From: Nomia melanderi
Lineage: Eukaryota > Arthropoda > Insecta > Hymenoptera > Halictidae
Assembly: GCF_051020985.1 (NCBI RefSeq)
Contig: NW_027475133.1
Span: 4,960,001-5,024,000, forward strand
Length of the DNA stretch: 64,000 bases
Reading direction: 5' to 3'
The notes below the pieces were generated by a model. That model did not search any database. It was not told the DNA's origin and saw nothing but the letters and a program-made list of their open reading frames with translations. Made by a program: the position numbers and the translations under genes. Shown here piece by piece: positions 49,963 to 63,924 of the stretch; the first letter of the stretch is position 1, and the number at the start of each line of letters is the position of its first letter.

Positions 49963-52900
49963 AAGGTGAATTATCTGCAGGAGGCCCTGGCGCATGAATC
50001 TGTGCAACGGGAACGACCTCGGACCACCAGGGGCCGAGAAAACCACAGTCTCATGGGGCCGGATACTCAGGGTCAGGGGAAAATCCAATATAGATCTGGT
50101 GATATCTCGGGTGCTATTACAGATAGCGCAATAAATCATAGTGCATTGTCTGTAGGAGGCCCTGGCGCATGAATCTGGCCAGCGGGAACGACCTCGGACC
50201 ACCAGCGGCCGAGAAAACCACCGTCTCATGGGGCCGGACACTCAGGGTCGGGGAAAAATCCAATATATATCTGGTGATATCTCGGGTGCTATTAGAGATA
50301 GCGCAATAAACCAAAGTGAATTGTCTGCAGGAGGTCCTGGCGCATGAATCTGTGCAGCGGGAACGATCTCGGACCATCAGGGGCCGAGACATCCACCGTC
50401 TCATGGGGCCGGACACTCAGGGTCAGGGAAAAATCCAATATATATCTGGTGATATCTCGGGTGCTATTACAGATAGTGCAATAAATCAAAGTGCATTGTC
50501 TGTAGGAGGCCCTGGCGCATGAATCTGTGCAGCGGGAACGACCTCGGACCACCAGGGGCCGAGAAAACCACAGTCTCATGGGGCCGGACAATCAGGGTCA
50601 GGGGAAAATCCAATATATATCTGGTGATATCTCGGGTGCTATTACAGATAGAGCAATAAATCAAAGTGCATTGTCTGTAGGAGGCCCGGGCGCATGAATC
50701 TGTGCAGCGAGAACAACCTCGGACCACCAGGGGCCGAGAAAACCACAGTCTCATGGGGCCGGACACTCAGGGTCAGGGCAAAATCCAATATATATCTGGT
50801 GATATCTCGGGTGCTATTAGAGATAGCGCAATAAACCATAGTGAATTATCTGCAGGAGGCCCTGGCGCATCAATGTGTGCAGCGGGAACGACCTCGGACC
50901 ACCAGGGGCCGAGAAAACCGCAGTCTCATGGGGCCGGACACTCAGGGTCAGGGAAAAATCCAATATATATCTGGTGATATCTCGGGTGCTATTACAGATA
51001 GCGCAATAAATCAAAGTGCATTGTCTGTAGGAGGCCCTGGCGCATGAATCTGTGCAGCGGGAACGACCTCGGACCACCAGGGGCCGAGAAAACCACAGTC
51101 TCATGGGGCGGACACTCAGGGTCAGGGGAAAATCCAATATATATCTGGTGATATCTCGGGTGCTATTAGAGATAGCGCAATAAACGAAAGTGAATTATCT
51201 GCAGGAGGCCCTGGCGCATGAATCTGTGCAGCGGGAACGACCTAGGACCACCAGGGGCCGAGAAAACCACCGTCTCATGGGGCCGGACTAACAGGGTCAG
51301 GGAAAAATCCAATATATATCTGGTGATATCTCGGGTGCTATTAGAGATAGCGCAATAAACCAATGTGAGTCATCTGCAGGAGGCCTTGGTGCCTGAAGCT
51401 GTGCAGCGCGAACGACCTCGGACCACCAGGGGCCGAGAAAACCACCGTCTCATGGGGCCGGACACTCTGGGTCAGCGAAAAATCCAATATATATGTGGTG
51501 ATATCTCGGGAGCTATTACAGATAGCGCAATAAATCAAAGTGCATTGTCCGTAGGAGGCCCTGGCGCATGAATCTGTGCAGCGGGAACGACCTCGGACCA
51601 CCAGGGGCCGATAAAACTACAGTCTCATGCGGCCGGACACTCAGGGTCTGGGGAAAATCCAATATATATCTGGTGATATCTCCGGTCCTATTACAGATAG
51701 CGAAATAAATCAAAGTGCATTGTCTGTAGGAGGCCCTGGCGCATGAATCTGTGCAGCGGGAACGACCTCGGACCACCAGAGGCCGAGGAAACCACAGTCT
51801 CATGGGGCCGGACACTCAGGGTCAGGGAAAAATCCAATATATATCTGGTGATATCTTGGGTGCTATTAGATATGGCGCAATAAACCAAAGTGAATTATCT
51901 GCAGGAGGCCCTGGCGCATGAATCTGTGCAACGGGAACCACCTCGGACCACCAGGGGCCGAAAAATCCACAGTCTCATGGGGCCGGACACTCAGGGTCAG
52001 GGAAAAATTCAATATATATCTGGTGATATCTTGGGTGCTATTAGAGATAGCGCAATAAACCAAAGTGAGTTATCTGCAGGAGGCCCTGGCGCATGAATCT
52101 GTGCAACGGGAACGACCTCGGACCACCAGGGGCCGAAAAAACCACAGTCTCATGGGGCCGGACACTCAGGGTCAGGGAAAAATCCAATATATATCTGGTG
52201 ATATCTCGGGTGCTATTACAGATAGCGCAATAAATCAAAGTGCATTGTCTGTAGGAGGCCCTGGCGCATGAATCTGTGCAGCGGGAACGACCTCGGACCA
52301 CCAGGTGCCGTGAAAACCACAGTCTCATGGGGCCGGACACTCAGGGTCAGGGGAAAATCCAATATATATCTGGTGATATCTCGGGTGCTATTACAGATAG
52401 CGCAATAAATCAAAGGGCATTGTCTGTAGGAGGCCCTGGCGCATGAACCTGTGCAGCGGCAACGACCTGAACCACCAGGGGCCGAGAAAACCACAGTCTC
52501 ATGGGGCCGGACACTCAGGGTCAGGGGAAAATCCAATATATATCTGGTGATATCTCGGGTGCTATTACAGATAGCGCAATAAATCAAAGTACATTGTCTG
52601 TAGGAGGCCATGGTGCATGAATCTGTGCTGCGGGAACGACCTCGGACCCCCAGGGGCCGAGTGAACCACCGTCTCATGGGGCCGGACACTCAGGGTCTGG
52701 GAAAAATCCAATATATATCCGGTGATATCTCGGGTGCTATTACAGATAGCGCAATAAATCAAAGTGCATCGTCTGTAGGAGGCCCTGGCGCATGAATCTC
52801 TGCAGCGGGAACGACCTCGGGCCACCAGGGGCCGAGAAAACCACAGTCTCATGGGGCCGGACTCTCAGGGTCAGGGGAAAATCCAATATATATCTGGTGA

Positions 52901-55718
52901 TATCTCGGGTGCTATTAGAGATAGCGCAATAAACCAAAGTGAATTATTTGCAGGAGGCCCTGGCGCATGCATCTGTGCAGCGGGAACGACCTCGGACCAC
53001 CAGGGTCCGAGAAAACCACAGTCTCATGGGACCGGACACTCAGGGTCAGGGGAAAATCCAATATATATCTGGTGATATCTCGGGTGCTATTACGGATAGC
53101 GCAATAAATCAAAGTGCATCGTCTGTAGGAGGCCCTGGCGCATGAATCTGTGCAGCGGGAACGACCTAGGACCACCAGGGGCCGAGAAAACCACAGTCTC
53201 ATGGGGCCGGACTCTCAGGGTCAGGGGAAAATCCAATATATATCTGGTGATATCTCGGGTGCTATTACAGATAGCGCAATAAATCAAAGTGCATTGTCTG
53301 TAAGAGGCCCTGGCGGATGAATCTGTGCAGCGGGAACGACCTAGGACCACCAGGGGCCGAGAAAACCACAGTCTCATGGGGCCGGACACTCAGGGTCAGG
53401 GGAAAATCCAGTATATATCTGGTGATATCTCGGGTGCTATTAGAGATAGCGCAATAAACCAAAGTGAATTATCTGCAGGATGCCCTGGCGCATGAATCTG
53501 TGCAAGCGGGAACGTCCTCGGACCTCCAGGGGCCGAGACAACCACCGTCTCATGGGGCCGGACACTCAGGGTCAGGGTAAAATCCAATATATATCTGGTG
53601 ATATCTCGGGTGCTATTACAGATAGCGCAATAAATCAAAGTGCATTGTCTGTAGGAGGCCCTGGCGCATGAATCTGTGCAGCGGGAACGACGTCGGACCA
53701 CCAGGGGCCGAAAAAACCACAGTCTCATGGGGCCGGACCCTCATGGTCAGGGTAAAATCCAATATATATCTGGTGATATCTCGTGTGCTATTACAGATAG
53801 CGCAATAAATCAAAGTGCATTGTCTGTAGGAGGCCCTGGCGCATGAACCTGTGCAGCGGGAACGACCTCGGACCACCAGGCGCCGAGAAAACGACCGTCT
53901 CATGGGGCCGGACACTCAGGGTCAGGGGAAAATCCAATATATGTCTGGTGATATCTCGGGTGCTATTACAGATAGCGCAATAAACCATAGTGAATTATCT
54001 GCAGGAGGCCCTGGCGCATGAATCTGTGCAGCGGGAACGACCTCGGACCACCAGGGGCCGAAAAAACCACAGTCTCATGGGGCCGGATACTCAGGGTCAG
54101 GGGAAAATCCAATATAGATCTGGTGATATCTCGGGTGCTATTACAGATAGCGCAATAAATCAAAGTACATTGTCTGTAGGAGGCCCTGGCGCATGAACCT
54201 GTGCAGCGGGAACGACCTCGGACCACCAGGGGCCGAGAAAACGACCGTCTCATGGGGCCGGACGCTCAGGGTCAGTGAAAAATCCAATATATATCTGGTG
54301 ATATCTCGGGTGCTATTACAGATAGCGCAATAAATCAAAGTGCATTGTCTGTACGAGGCCCTGGCGCATGAACCTGTGCAGCGGGAACGACCTCGGACCA
54401 CCAGGGGCCGAGAAAACCACAGTCTCATGGGGCCGGACTCTCAGGGTCAAGGGAAAATCCAATATATATCTGGTGATATCTCGGGTGCTAATAGAGATAC
54501 CGCAATAAACCAAAGTGAATTATCTGCAGGAGGCCCTGGCGCATGAATCTGTGCAGCGGGAACGACCTCGGACCAGCAGGGGCCGAGAAAACGACCGTCT
54601 CATGGGGCCGGACACTCAGGGTCAGTGAAAAATCCAATATATATCTCGTGATATCTTGGGTGCTATTAGATATGGCGCAATAAACCAAAGTGAATTATCT
54701 GCAGGAGGCCCTGGCGCATGAATCTGTGCAACGGGAACCACCTCGGACCACCAGGGGCCGAAAAATCCACAGTCTCATGGGGCCGGACACTCAGGGTCAG
54801 GGAAAAATTCAATATATATCTGGTGATATCTTGGGTGCTATTAGAGATAGCGAAATAAACCAAAGTGAGTTATCTGCAGGAGGCCCTGGCGCATGAATCT
54901 GTGCAACGGGAACGACCTCGGACCACCAGGGGCCGAAAAAACCACAGTCTCATGGGGCCGGACACTCAGGGTCAGGGAAAAATCCAATATATATCTGGTG
55001 ATATCTCGGGTGCTATTACAGATAGCGCAATAAATCAAAGTGCATTGTCTGTAGGAGGCCCTGGCGCATGAACCAGTGCAGCGGGAACGACCTCGGACCA
55101 CCAGGGGCCGTGAAAACCACAGTCTCATGGGGCCGGACACTCAGGGTCAGGGGAAAATCCAATATATATCTGGTGATATCTCGGGTGCTATTACAGATAG
55201 CGCAATAAATCAAAGTGCATTGTCTGTAGGAGGCCCTGGCGCATGAACCTGTGCAGCGGGAACGACCTCGGACCACCAGGGGCCGAGAAAACCACAGTCT
55301 CATGGGGCCGGACTCTCAGGGTCAAGGGAAAATCCAATATATATCTGGTGATATCTCGGGTGCTAATAGAGATACCGCAATAAACCAAAGTGAATTATCT
55401 GCAGGAGGCCCTGGCGCACGAATCTGTGCAGCGGGAACGACCTAGGACCACCAGGGGCCGAGAAAACCACCGTCTCATGGGGCCGGACACTCAGGGTCAG
55501 GGGAATATCCAATATATATCTGGTGATATCACGGGTGCTATTACAGATAGCGCAATAAATCAAAGTACATTGTCTGTAGGAGGCCCTGGCGCATGAATCT
55601 GTGCAGCGGGAACGACCTCGGACCACCAGGGTCCGAGAAAACCACAGTCTCATGGGGCCGGACACTCAGGGTCAGGGGAAAATCCAATATATATCTGGTG
55701 ATATCTCGGGTGCTATTA
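49963..55718 (+). repeat. Long duplicated block, copy 2
   Basis: It is the partner of 43664-49419. It ends where copy 1 reads TTAAAGATAGCGCAATAAACT and this copy reads TTACAGATAGCGCAATAAACG. Confidence 0.92.
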
Positions 55719-56450
55719 CAGATAGCGCAATAAACGAAAGTGAATTATCTGCAGGAGGCCCTGGCGCATGAATCTGTGCAGCGGGAACGACCTAGGACCA
55801 CCAGGGGCCGAGAAAACCACCGTCTCATGGGGCCGGACTAACAGGGTCAGGGAAAAATCCAATATATATCTGGTGACATCTCGGGTGCTATTAGAGATAG
55901 CGCAATAAACCAATGTGAGTCATCTGCAGGAGGACCTGGCGCCTGAAGCTGTGCAGCGCGAACGACCTCGGACCACCAGGGGCCGAGAAAACCACCGTCT
56001 CATGGGGCCGGACACTCTGGGTCAGCGAAAAATCCAATATATATGTGGTGATATCTCGGTAGCTATTACAGATAGCGCAATAAATCAAAGTGCATTGTCT
56101 GTAGGAGGCCCTGGCGCATGAATCTGTGCAGCGGGAACGACCTCGGACCACCAGGGGCCGATAAAACTACAGTCTCATGCGGCCGGACACTCAGGGTCTG
56201 GGGAAAATCCAATATATATCTGGTGATATCTCCGGTCCTATTACAGATAGCGAAATAAATCAAAGTGCATTGTCTGTAGGAGGCCCTGGCGCATGAATCT
56301 GTGCAGCGGGAACGACCTCGGACCACCAGAGGACGAGGAAACCACAGTCTCATGGGGCCGGACACTCAGGGTCAGGGAAAAATCCAATATATATCTGGTG
56401 ATATCTTGGGTGCTATTAGATATGGCGCAATAAACCAAAGTGAATTATCT
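55505..56450 (+). repeat. 10-unit-offset pair, copy 1
   Basis: It matches 57255-58200 at offset 1,750 bp. Both continue from the end of the long block into units like 51166 onward (CGGACTAACAGGG, GTGAGTCATCTGC or GTGATTCATCTGC, CTCCGGTCCTATT). The first part overlaps the end of long block copy 2. Confidence 0.8.
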
Positions 56451-57254
56451 GTAGGAGGCCCTGGCGCATGAATCTGTGCAGCGGGAACGACCTCGGACCA
56501 CCAGGGGCCGAGAAAACCACAGTCTCATGGGGCCGGACTCTCAGGGTCAAGGGAAAATCCAATATATATCTGGTGATATCTCGGGTGCTAATAGAGATAG
56601 CGCAATAAACCGAAGTGAATTATCTGCAGGAGGCCCTGGCGCATGAATCTGTGCAGCGGGAACGACCTCGGACCACCAGGGGCCGAGAAAACCACAGTCT
56701 CATGGGGCCGGACACTCAGGGTCAGGGGAAAATCCAATATATATCTGGTGATATCTCGGGTGCTATTAGAGATAGCGCAATAAACCAAAGTGAATTATCT
56801 GCAGGATGCCCAGGCGCATGAATCTGTGAAGCGGGAACGACCTCGGACCACCAGGGGCCGAGACAACCACCGTCTCATGGGGCCGGACACTCAGGGTCAG
56901 GGGAAAATCCAATATATATCTGGTGATATCTCGGGTGCTATTACAGATAGCGCAATAAATCAAAGTGTATTATCTGCAGGAGGCCCTGGCGCATGAATCT
57001 GTGCAGCGGGAACGACCTCGGACCACCAGGGTCCGAGAAAAACACCGTCTCATGGGGCCGCACACTCAGGGTTAGTGAAAAATCCAATATATATCTGGTG
57101 ATATCTCGGGTGCGATTACAGATAGCGCCATAAATCAAAGTGCATTGTCTGTAGGAGGCCCTGGCGCATGAATCTGTGCAGCGGGAACGACTTCGGACCA
57201 CCAGGGGCCGAGACAACCACCGTCTCATGGGGCCGGACACTCAGGGTCAGGGGA

Positions 57255-58200
57255 ATATCCAATATATATCTGGTGATATCACGGGTGCTATTACAGATAG
57301 CGCAATAAATCAAAGTACATTGTCTGTAGGAGGCCCTGGCGCATGAATCTGTGCAGCGGGAACGACCTCGGACCACCAGGGTCCGAGAAAACCACAGTCT
57401 CATGGGGCCGGACACTCAGGGTCAGGGGAAAATCCAATATATATCTGGTGATATCTCGGGTGCTATTACAGATAGCGCAATAAACGAAAGTGAATTATCT
57501 GCAGGAGGCCCTGGCGCATGAATCTGTGCAGCGGGAACGACCTAGGACCACCAGGGGCCGAGAAAACCACCGTCTCATGGGGCCGGACTAACAGGGTCAG
57601 GGAAAAATCCAATATATATCTGGTGACATCTCGGGTGCTATTAGAGATAGCGCAATAAACCAATGTGATTCATCTGCAGGAGGCCCTGGCGCCTGAAGCT
57701 GTGCAGCGCGAACGACCTCGGACCACCAGGGGCCGAGAAAACCACCGTCTCATGGGGCCGGACACTCTGGGTCAGCGAAAAATCCAATATATATGTGGTG
57801 ATATCTCGGGAGCTATTGCAGATAGCGCAATAAATCAAAGTGCATTGTCTGTAGGAGGCCCTGGCGCATGAATCTGTGCAGCGGGAACGACCTCGGACCA
57901 CCAGGGGCCGATAAAACTACAGTCTCATGCGGCCGGACACTCAGGGTCTGGGGAAAATCCAATATATATCTGGTGATATCTCCGGTCCTATTACAGATAG
58001 CGAAATAAATCAAAGTGCATTGTCTGTAGGAGGCCCTGGCGCATGAATCTGTGCAGCGGGAACGACCTCGGACCACCAGAGGCCGAGGAAACCACAGTCT
58101 CATGGGGCCGGACACTCAGGGTCAGGGAAAAATCCAATATATATCTGGTGATATCTTGGGTGCTATTAGATATGGCGCAATAAACCAAAGTGAATTATCT
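57255..58200 (+). repeat. 10-unit-offset pair, copy 2
   Basis: It is the partner of 55505-56450. Both copies lack the EcoRV site in GTGACATCTCGGG. Confidence 0.8.
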
Positions 58201-60640
58201 GCAGGAGGCCCTGGCGCATGAATCTGTGCAACGGGAACCACCTCGGACAACCAGGGGCCGAAAAATCCACAGTCTCATGGGGCCGGACACTCAGGGTCAG
58301 GGAAAAATTCAATATATATCTGGTGATATCTTGGGTGCTATTAGAGATAGCGCAATAAACCAAAGTGAGTTATCTGCAGGAGGCCCTGGCGCATGAATCT
58401 GTGCAACGGGAACGACCTCGGACCACCAGGGGCCGAAAAAACCACAGTCTCATGGGGCCGGACACTCAGGGTCAGGGAAAAATCCAATATATATCTGGTG
58501 ATATCTCGGGTGCTATTACAGATAGCGCAATAAATCAAAGTGCATTGTCTGTAGGAGGCCCTGGCGCATGAATCTGTGCAGCGGGAACGACCTCGGACCA
58601 CCAGGGGCCGTGAAAACCACAGTCTCATGGGGCCGGACACTCAGGGTCAGGGGAAAATCCAATATATATCTGGTGATATCTCGGGTGCTATTAGAGATAG
58701 CGCAATAAATCAAAGGGCATTGTCTGTAGGAGGCCCTGGCGCATGAACCTGTGCAGCGGCAACGACCTCAACCACCAGGGGCTGAGAAAACCACAGTCTC
58801 ATGGGGCCGGACACTCAGGGTCAGGGGAAAATCCAATATATATCTGGTGATATCTCGGGTGCTATTACAGATAGCGCAATAAATCAAAGTGCATTGTCTG
58901 TAGGAGGCCCTGGCGCATGAATCTGTGCAGCGGGAACGACCTAGGACCACCAGGGGCCGAGACAACCACCGTCTCATGGGGCCGGACACTCAGGGTCAGG
59001 GGAAAATCCAATATATATCTGGTGATATCTCGGGTGCTATTACAGATAGCGCAATAAATCAAAGTGCATTGTCTGTAGGAGGCCCTGGCGCATGAACCTG
59101 TGCAGCGGGAACGACCTCGGACCACCAGGGGCCGAGAAAACCACAGTCTCATGGGGCCGGACTCTCAGGGTCAAGGGAAAATCCAATATATATCTGGTGA
59201 TATCTCGGGTGCTAATAGAGATAGCGCAATAAACCAAAGTGAATTATCTGCAGGAGGCCCTGGCGCATGAATCTGTGCAGCGGGAACGACCTCGGACCAG
59301 CAGGGGCCGAGAAAACGACCGTCTCATGGGGCCGGACACTCAGGGTCAGTGAAAAATCCAATATATATCTGGTGATATCTCGGGTGCTATTACAGATAGC
59401 GCAATAAATCAAAGTGCATTGTCTGTAGGAGGCCCTGGCGGATGAATCTGTGCAGCGGGAACCACCTCGGACCACCAGGGGCCGAGAAAACCACAGTCTC
59501 ATGGGGCCGGACACTCAGGGTCAGGGGAAAATCCAGTATATATCTGGTGATATCTCGGGTGCTATTAGAGATAGCGCAATAAACCAAAGTGAATTATCTG
59601 CAGGATGCCCTGGCGCATGAATCTGTGCAAGCGGGAACGTCCTCGTACCTCCAGGGGCCGAGACAACCACCGTCTCATGGGGCCGGACACTCAGGGTCAG
59701 GGTAAAATCCAATATATATCTGGTGATATCTCGGGTGCTATTACAGATAGCGCAATAAATCAAAGTGCATTGTCTGTAGGAGGCCCTGGCGCATGAATCT
59801 GTGCAGCGGGAACGACCTCGGACCACCAGGGGCCGAGACAACCACCGTCTCATGGGGCCGGACACTCAGGGTCAGGGTAAAATCCAATATATATCTGGTG
59901 ATATCTCGGGTGCTATTTCAGATAGCGCAATAAATCAAAGTGCATTGTCTGTAGGAGGCCCTGGCGCATGAATCTGTGAAGCGGCAACGACCTCGGACCA
60001 CCAGGGGCCGAGAAAACCACAGTCTCATGGGGCCGGACACTCAGGGTCAGGGGAAAATCCAGTATATATCTGGTGATATCTCGGGTGCTATTAGAGATAG
60101 CGCAATATACCAAAGTGAATTATCTGCAGGAGGCCCTGGCGCATGAATCTGTGCAGCGGGAACGACCTCGGACCACCAGGGGCCGAAAAAACCACAGTCT
60201 CATGGGGCCGGATACTCAGGGTCAGGGGAAAATCCAATATAGATCTGGTGATATCTCGGGTGCTATTACAGATAGCGCAATAAATCAAAGTGCATTGTCT
60301 GTAGGAGGCCCTGGCGCATGAATCTGTGCAGCGGGAACGACCTAGGACCACCAGGGGCCGAGACAACCACCGTCTCATGGGGCCGGACACTCAGGGTCAG
60401 GGGAAAATCCAATATATATCTGGTGATATCTCGGGTGCTATTACAGATAGCGCAATAAATCAAAGTGCATTGTCTGTAGGAGGCCCTGGCGCATGAATCT
60501 GTGCAGCGGGAACGACGTCGGACCACCAGGGGCCGAAAAAACCACAGTCTCATGGGGCCGGACCCTCATGGTCAGGGTAAAATCCAATATATATCTGGTG
60601 ATATCTCGAGTGCTATTACAGATAGCGCAATAAATCAAAG
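58190..60640 (+). repeat. Rearranged partial third copy of the long-block material
   Basis: 58190-58770 follows 51890-52470 at offset 6,300, and about 59515-59800 follows 53390-53675 at offset 6,125 (35 units). The differing offsets show that unit gains and losses have occurred since the copies split. A 1-bp deletion (GACCTCAACCACC near 58769) is shared with 46170. Confidence 0.8.
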
Positions 60641-62466
60641 TGCATTGTCTGTAGGAGGCCCTGGCGCATGAATCTGTTCAGCGGGAACGACCTCGGACCA
60701 CCAGGTGCCGAGAAAACCACCGTCCCATGGGGCCGGACACTCAGGGTCGGGGAAAAATCCAGTATATATCTGATGATATCTCGGGTGCTATTAGAGATAG
60801 CGCAATAAACCAAAGTGAATTGTCTGCAAGAGGCCATGGCGCATGCATCTGTGCAGCGGGAACGACCTCAGACCACGAGGGGCAGAGAAAACCACCGTCT
60901 CATGGGGCCGGACGCTCAGGGTCGGGGAAAAATCCAATATATATCTGGTGATATCTCGGGTGCTATTAGAGATAGCGCAATAAACTAAAGTGAATTATCT
61001 GTAGGAGGCCCTGGCGCATGAATCTGTGCAGCAGGAACGACCTCGGTCCACCAGGAGCCGAGAAAACCACCGTTTCATGGGGCCGGACTGTCAGGGTCAG
61101 GAAAAAATCCATTATATATCTGGTGATATCTCGGGTGCTATTACAGATAGCGCAATAAATAAAAGTGCATTGTCTGTAGGAGACCCTGTCGCATGAATCT
61201 GTGCAGCGGGATCGACCTCGGACCACCAGGGGCCGAGAAAACTACCGTCTCATGGTGCCGGACACTCATTGTCAGGGGAAAATCCAATATATATATGGTC
61301 ATATCTCGGGTGCTATTAGAGATAGCGCAATAAACCAAAGTGAATTGTCTGCAAGAGGCCCTTGCGCATGAATCTGTGCAGCGGGAACGACGTCGGACCA
61401 CCAGGGGCCGAGAAAACCACCGACACATGAGGCCGGACACCCAAGGTCATGTAAAAATCCAGAATATATCTGGTGATATCTCGGGTGCTATTATAGATAG
61501 CGCAATAATTCAAAGTGCATTGTCTGCAGGAGGCCCTGTCGCATGAATTTGTGCAGCGGGATCTACCTCGGACCACCAGGGACCCAGAAAATCACCGACA
61601 CATGGGGCCGGACTGTCAAGGTCAGGGTAAAATCCAATATATATCTGGTGATATCTTGGTTGCTATTACAGATAGCGCAATAAACCAAAGTGAATTATCT
61701 GTAGGCGTCCCTGGCGCATGAATCTGTGCAGCGGGCACGACCTCGGACCACCAGGGGCCGAGAAAACCACCGACTCATGGGGCCGGATACTAAGGGGCAG
61801 GGAAAAATCCAATACATATCTGGTGATATTTCGGGTGCTATTACAGATAGCGCAATAAATCAAAGTGCATTGTCTGTAGGAGGCCCTGGCGCATGAATCT
61901 GTGCAGCGGGATCGACCTCGGACCACCAGGGGCCGAGAAAATCACCGTCTCATGGGGCCGGACACTCAGGGTCAGGGAAAAATCCAATATATATCTGGTG
62001 ATATCTCGGGTGCTATTACAGATAGCGCAATAAATCAAAGTGCATTGTCTGTAGGAGACCCTGTCGCATGAATCTGTGCAGCGGGATCGACCTCGGACCA
62101 CCAGGGGCCGAGAAAACTACCGTCTCATGGTGCCGGACACTCATTGTCAGGGGAAAATCCAATATATATATGGTCATATCTCGGGTGCTATTACAGATAG
62201 CACAATAAATCAAATTGCATTGTCTGTAGGAGGCCCTGGTGCATGAATCTGTGCAGCGGGCACGACCTCGGACGACCAGGGGCCGAGAAAACCACCGACT
62301 CATGGGGCCGGATACTAAGGGGCAGGGAAAAATCCAATATATATCTGGTGATACCTCGGGTGCTATTAGAGATAGCGCAATAAATCAAAGTGCATTGCCT
62401 ATAGGAGGCACTGGCGAATGAATCTGTGCAGCAGGAACGACCTCGGACCACCAGGGGCCGAGAAAA

Positions 62467-62518
62467 TTACAGATATTCGGAATCCGTCACCCAAGGTCAT
62501 GTGATAATCCAGCATATA
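62467..62518 (+). repeat. Diverged segment S, copy 7 (right-hand region)
   Basis: It is of the TTACAG form, with GTGATAATCC in place of GTGAAAATCC. It is about 49 kb from its nearest relative at 13292, and no copy is seen in between. Confidence 0.9.
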
Positions 62519-63924
62519 TCTGGTGATATCTCGTGTGCTATTACAGATAGCGCAATAAACCAAAGTGCATTGTCTGTAGGAGGCCCTGGCGCATGAATCT
62601 GTGCAGCGGGAACGACTTCGGACCACCAGGGGCCGAGAAAACTACCGTCTCCTGGGGCCGGACACTCAGGGTCAGGGGAAAATCCAATATATATCTGGTG
62701 ATATCTCGGGTGCTATTACAGATAGCGCAATAAATCAAAGTGCATTGTCTGTAGGAGGCCCTGGAGCGTGAATCTGTGCAGCGGGATCGACCTAGGACCA
62801 CCAGGGGCCGGGAAAACAACCGTCTCATGGGGTCGGACACTCAGGTTCGGCGAAAAATCCCATATACATCTGGTGATATCTCGGGTGGTATTACAGATAG
62901 CTCAATAAATCAAAGTGCATTGTCTGCAGGAGGCCCTGGCGCATGAATCTGTGCAGCGGGATCGACCTCGGACCACCAGGCTCCGAGAAAATCACCGTCT
63001 CATGGGCTCGGACTGTCAGGGTCAGGGAAAAATCCAATATATATCTGGTGATATCTCGGGTCCTATTAGAGATAGCGCAATAAATCAAAGTGCATTGTCT
63101 GCAGGAGGCCCTGGCGCATGAATCTGTGCAGCGGGAACGCCCTCGGACCACCAGGGGCCGAGAAAACTACCGTCTCATGGGGTCTGACACTCAGGGTCAG
63201 GGAAAAATCCAATATATATCTGGTGATATTTCGGGTGCTATTACAGATAGCGAAATAAATCAAAGTGCATTGTCTGTAGGAGGCCCTGGCGCATGAATCT
63301 GTGCAGCGGGAACGCCCTCGGACCACCAGGGGCCGAGAAAACTACCGTCGCATGGGGCCGGACACTGAGGGTCAGGGGAAAATCCAATATATATCTGGTG
63401 ATATCTCGGGTGCTATTAGGGATAGAGAAATAAGTCAAAGTGCATTGTCTGCAGGAGGCCCTGGCGCATGAATCTGTGCAGCGGGAACGACCTCGGACCA
63501 CCAGGGGCCGAGAAAACCACAGTCTCATGGGGTCGGACTCTCAGGGTCAGGGAAAAATCCAATATATATCTGGTGATATCTCGGGTGCTATTACAGATAG
63601 AGCAATAAATCAAAGTGCATTGTCTGTAGGAGGCCCTGGCGCATGAATGTGTGCAACGGGAACGACCCCGGACCACCAGGGGCCGAGAAAACCACAGTCT
63701 CATGGGGCCGGACACTCAGGGTCAGGGGAAAATCCAATATAGATCTGGTGATATCTCGGGTGCTATTACAGATAGCGCAATAAATCAAAGTGCATTGTCT
63801 GTAGGAGTCCCTGGCGCATGAATCTGTGCAGCGGGAACGACCTCGGACCACCAGGGGCCGAGAAAAGCACAGTCTCATGGGGCCGGACTCTCAGGGTCAG
63901 GGTAAAATCCAATATAGATCTGGT

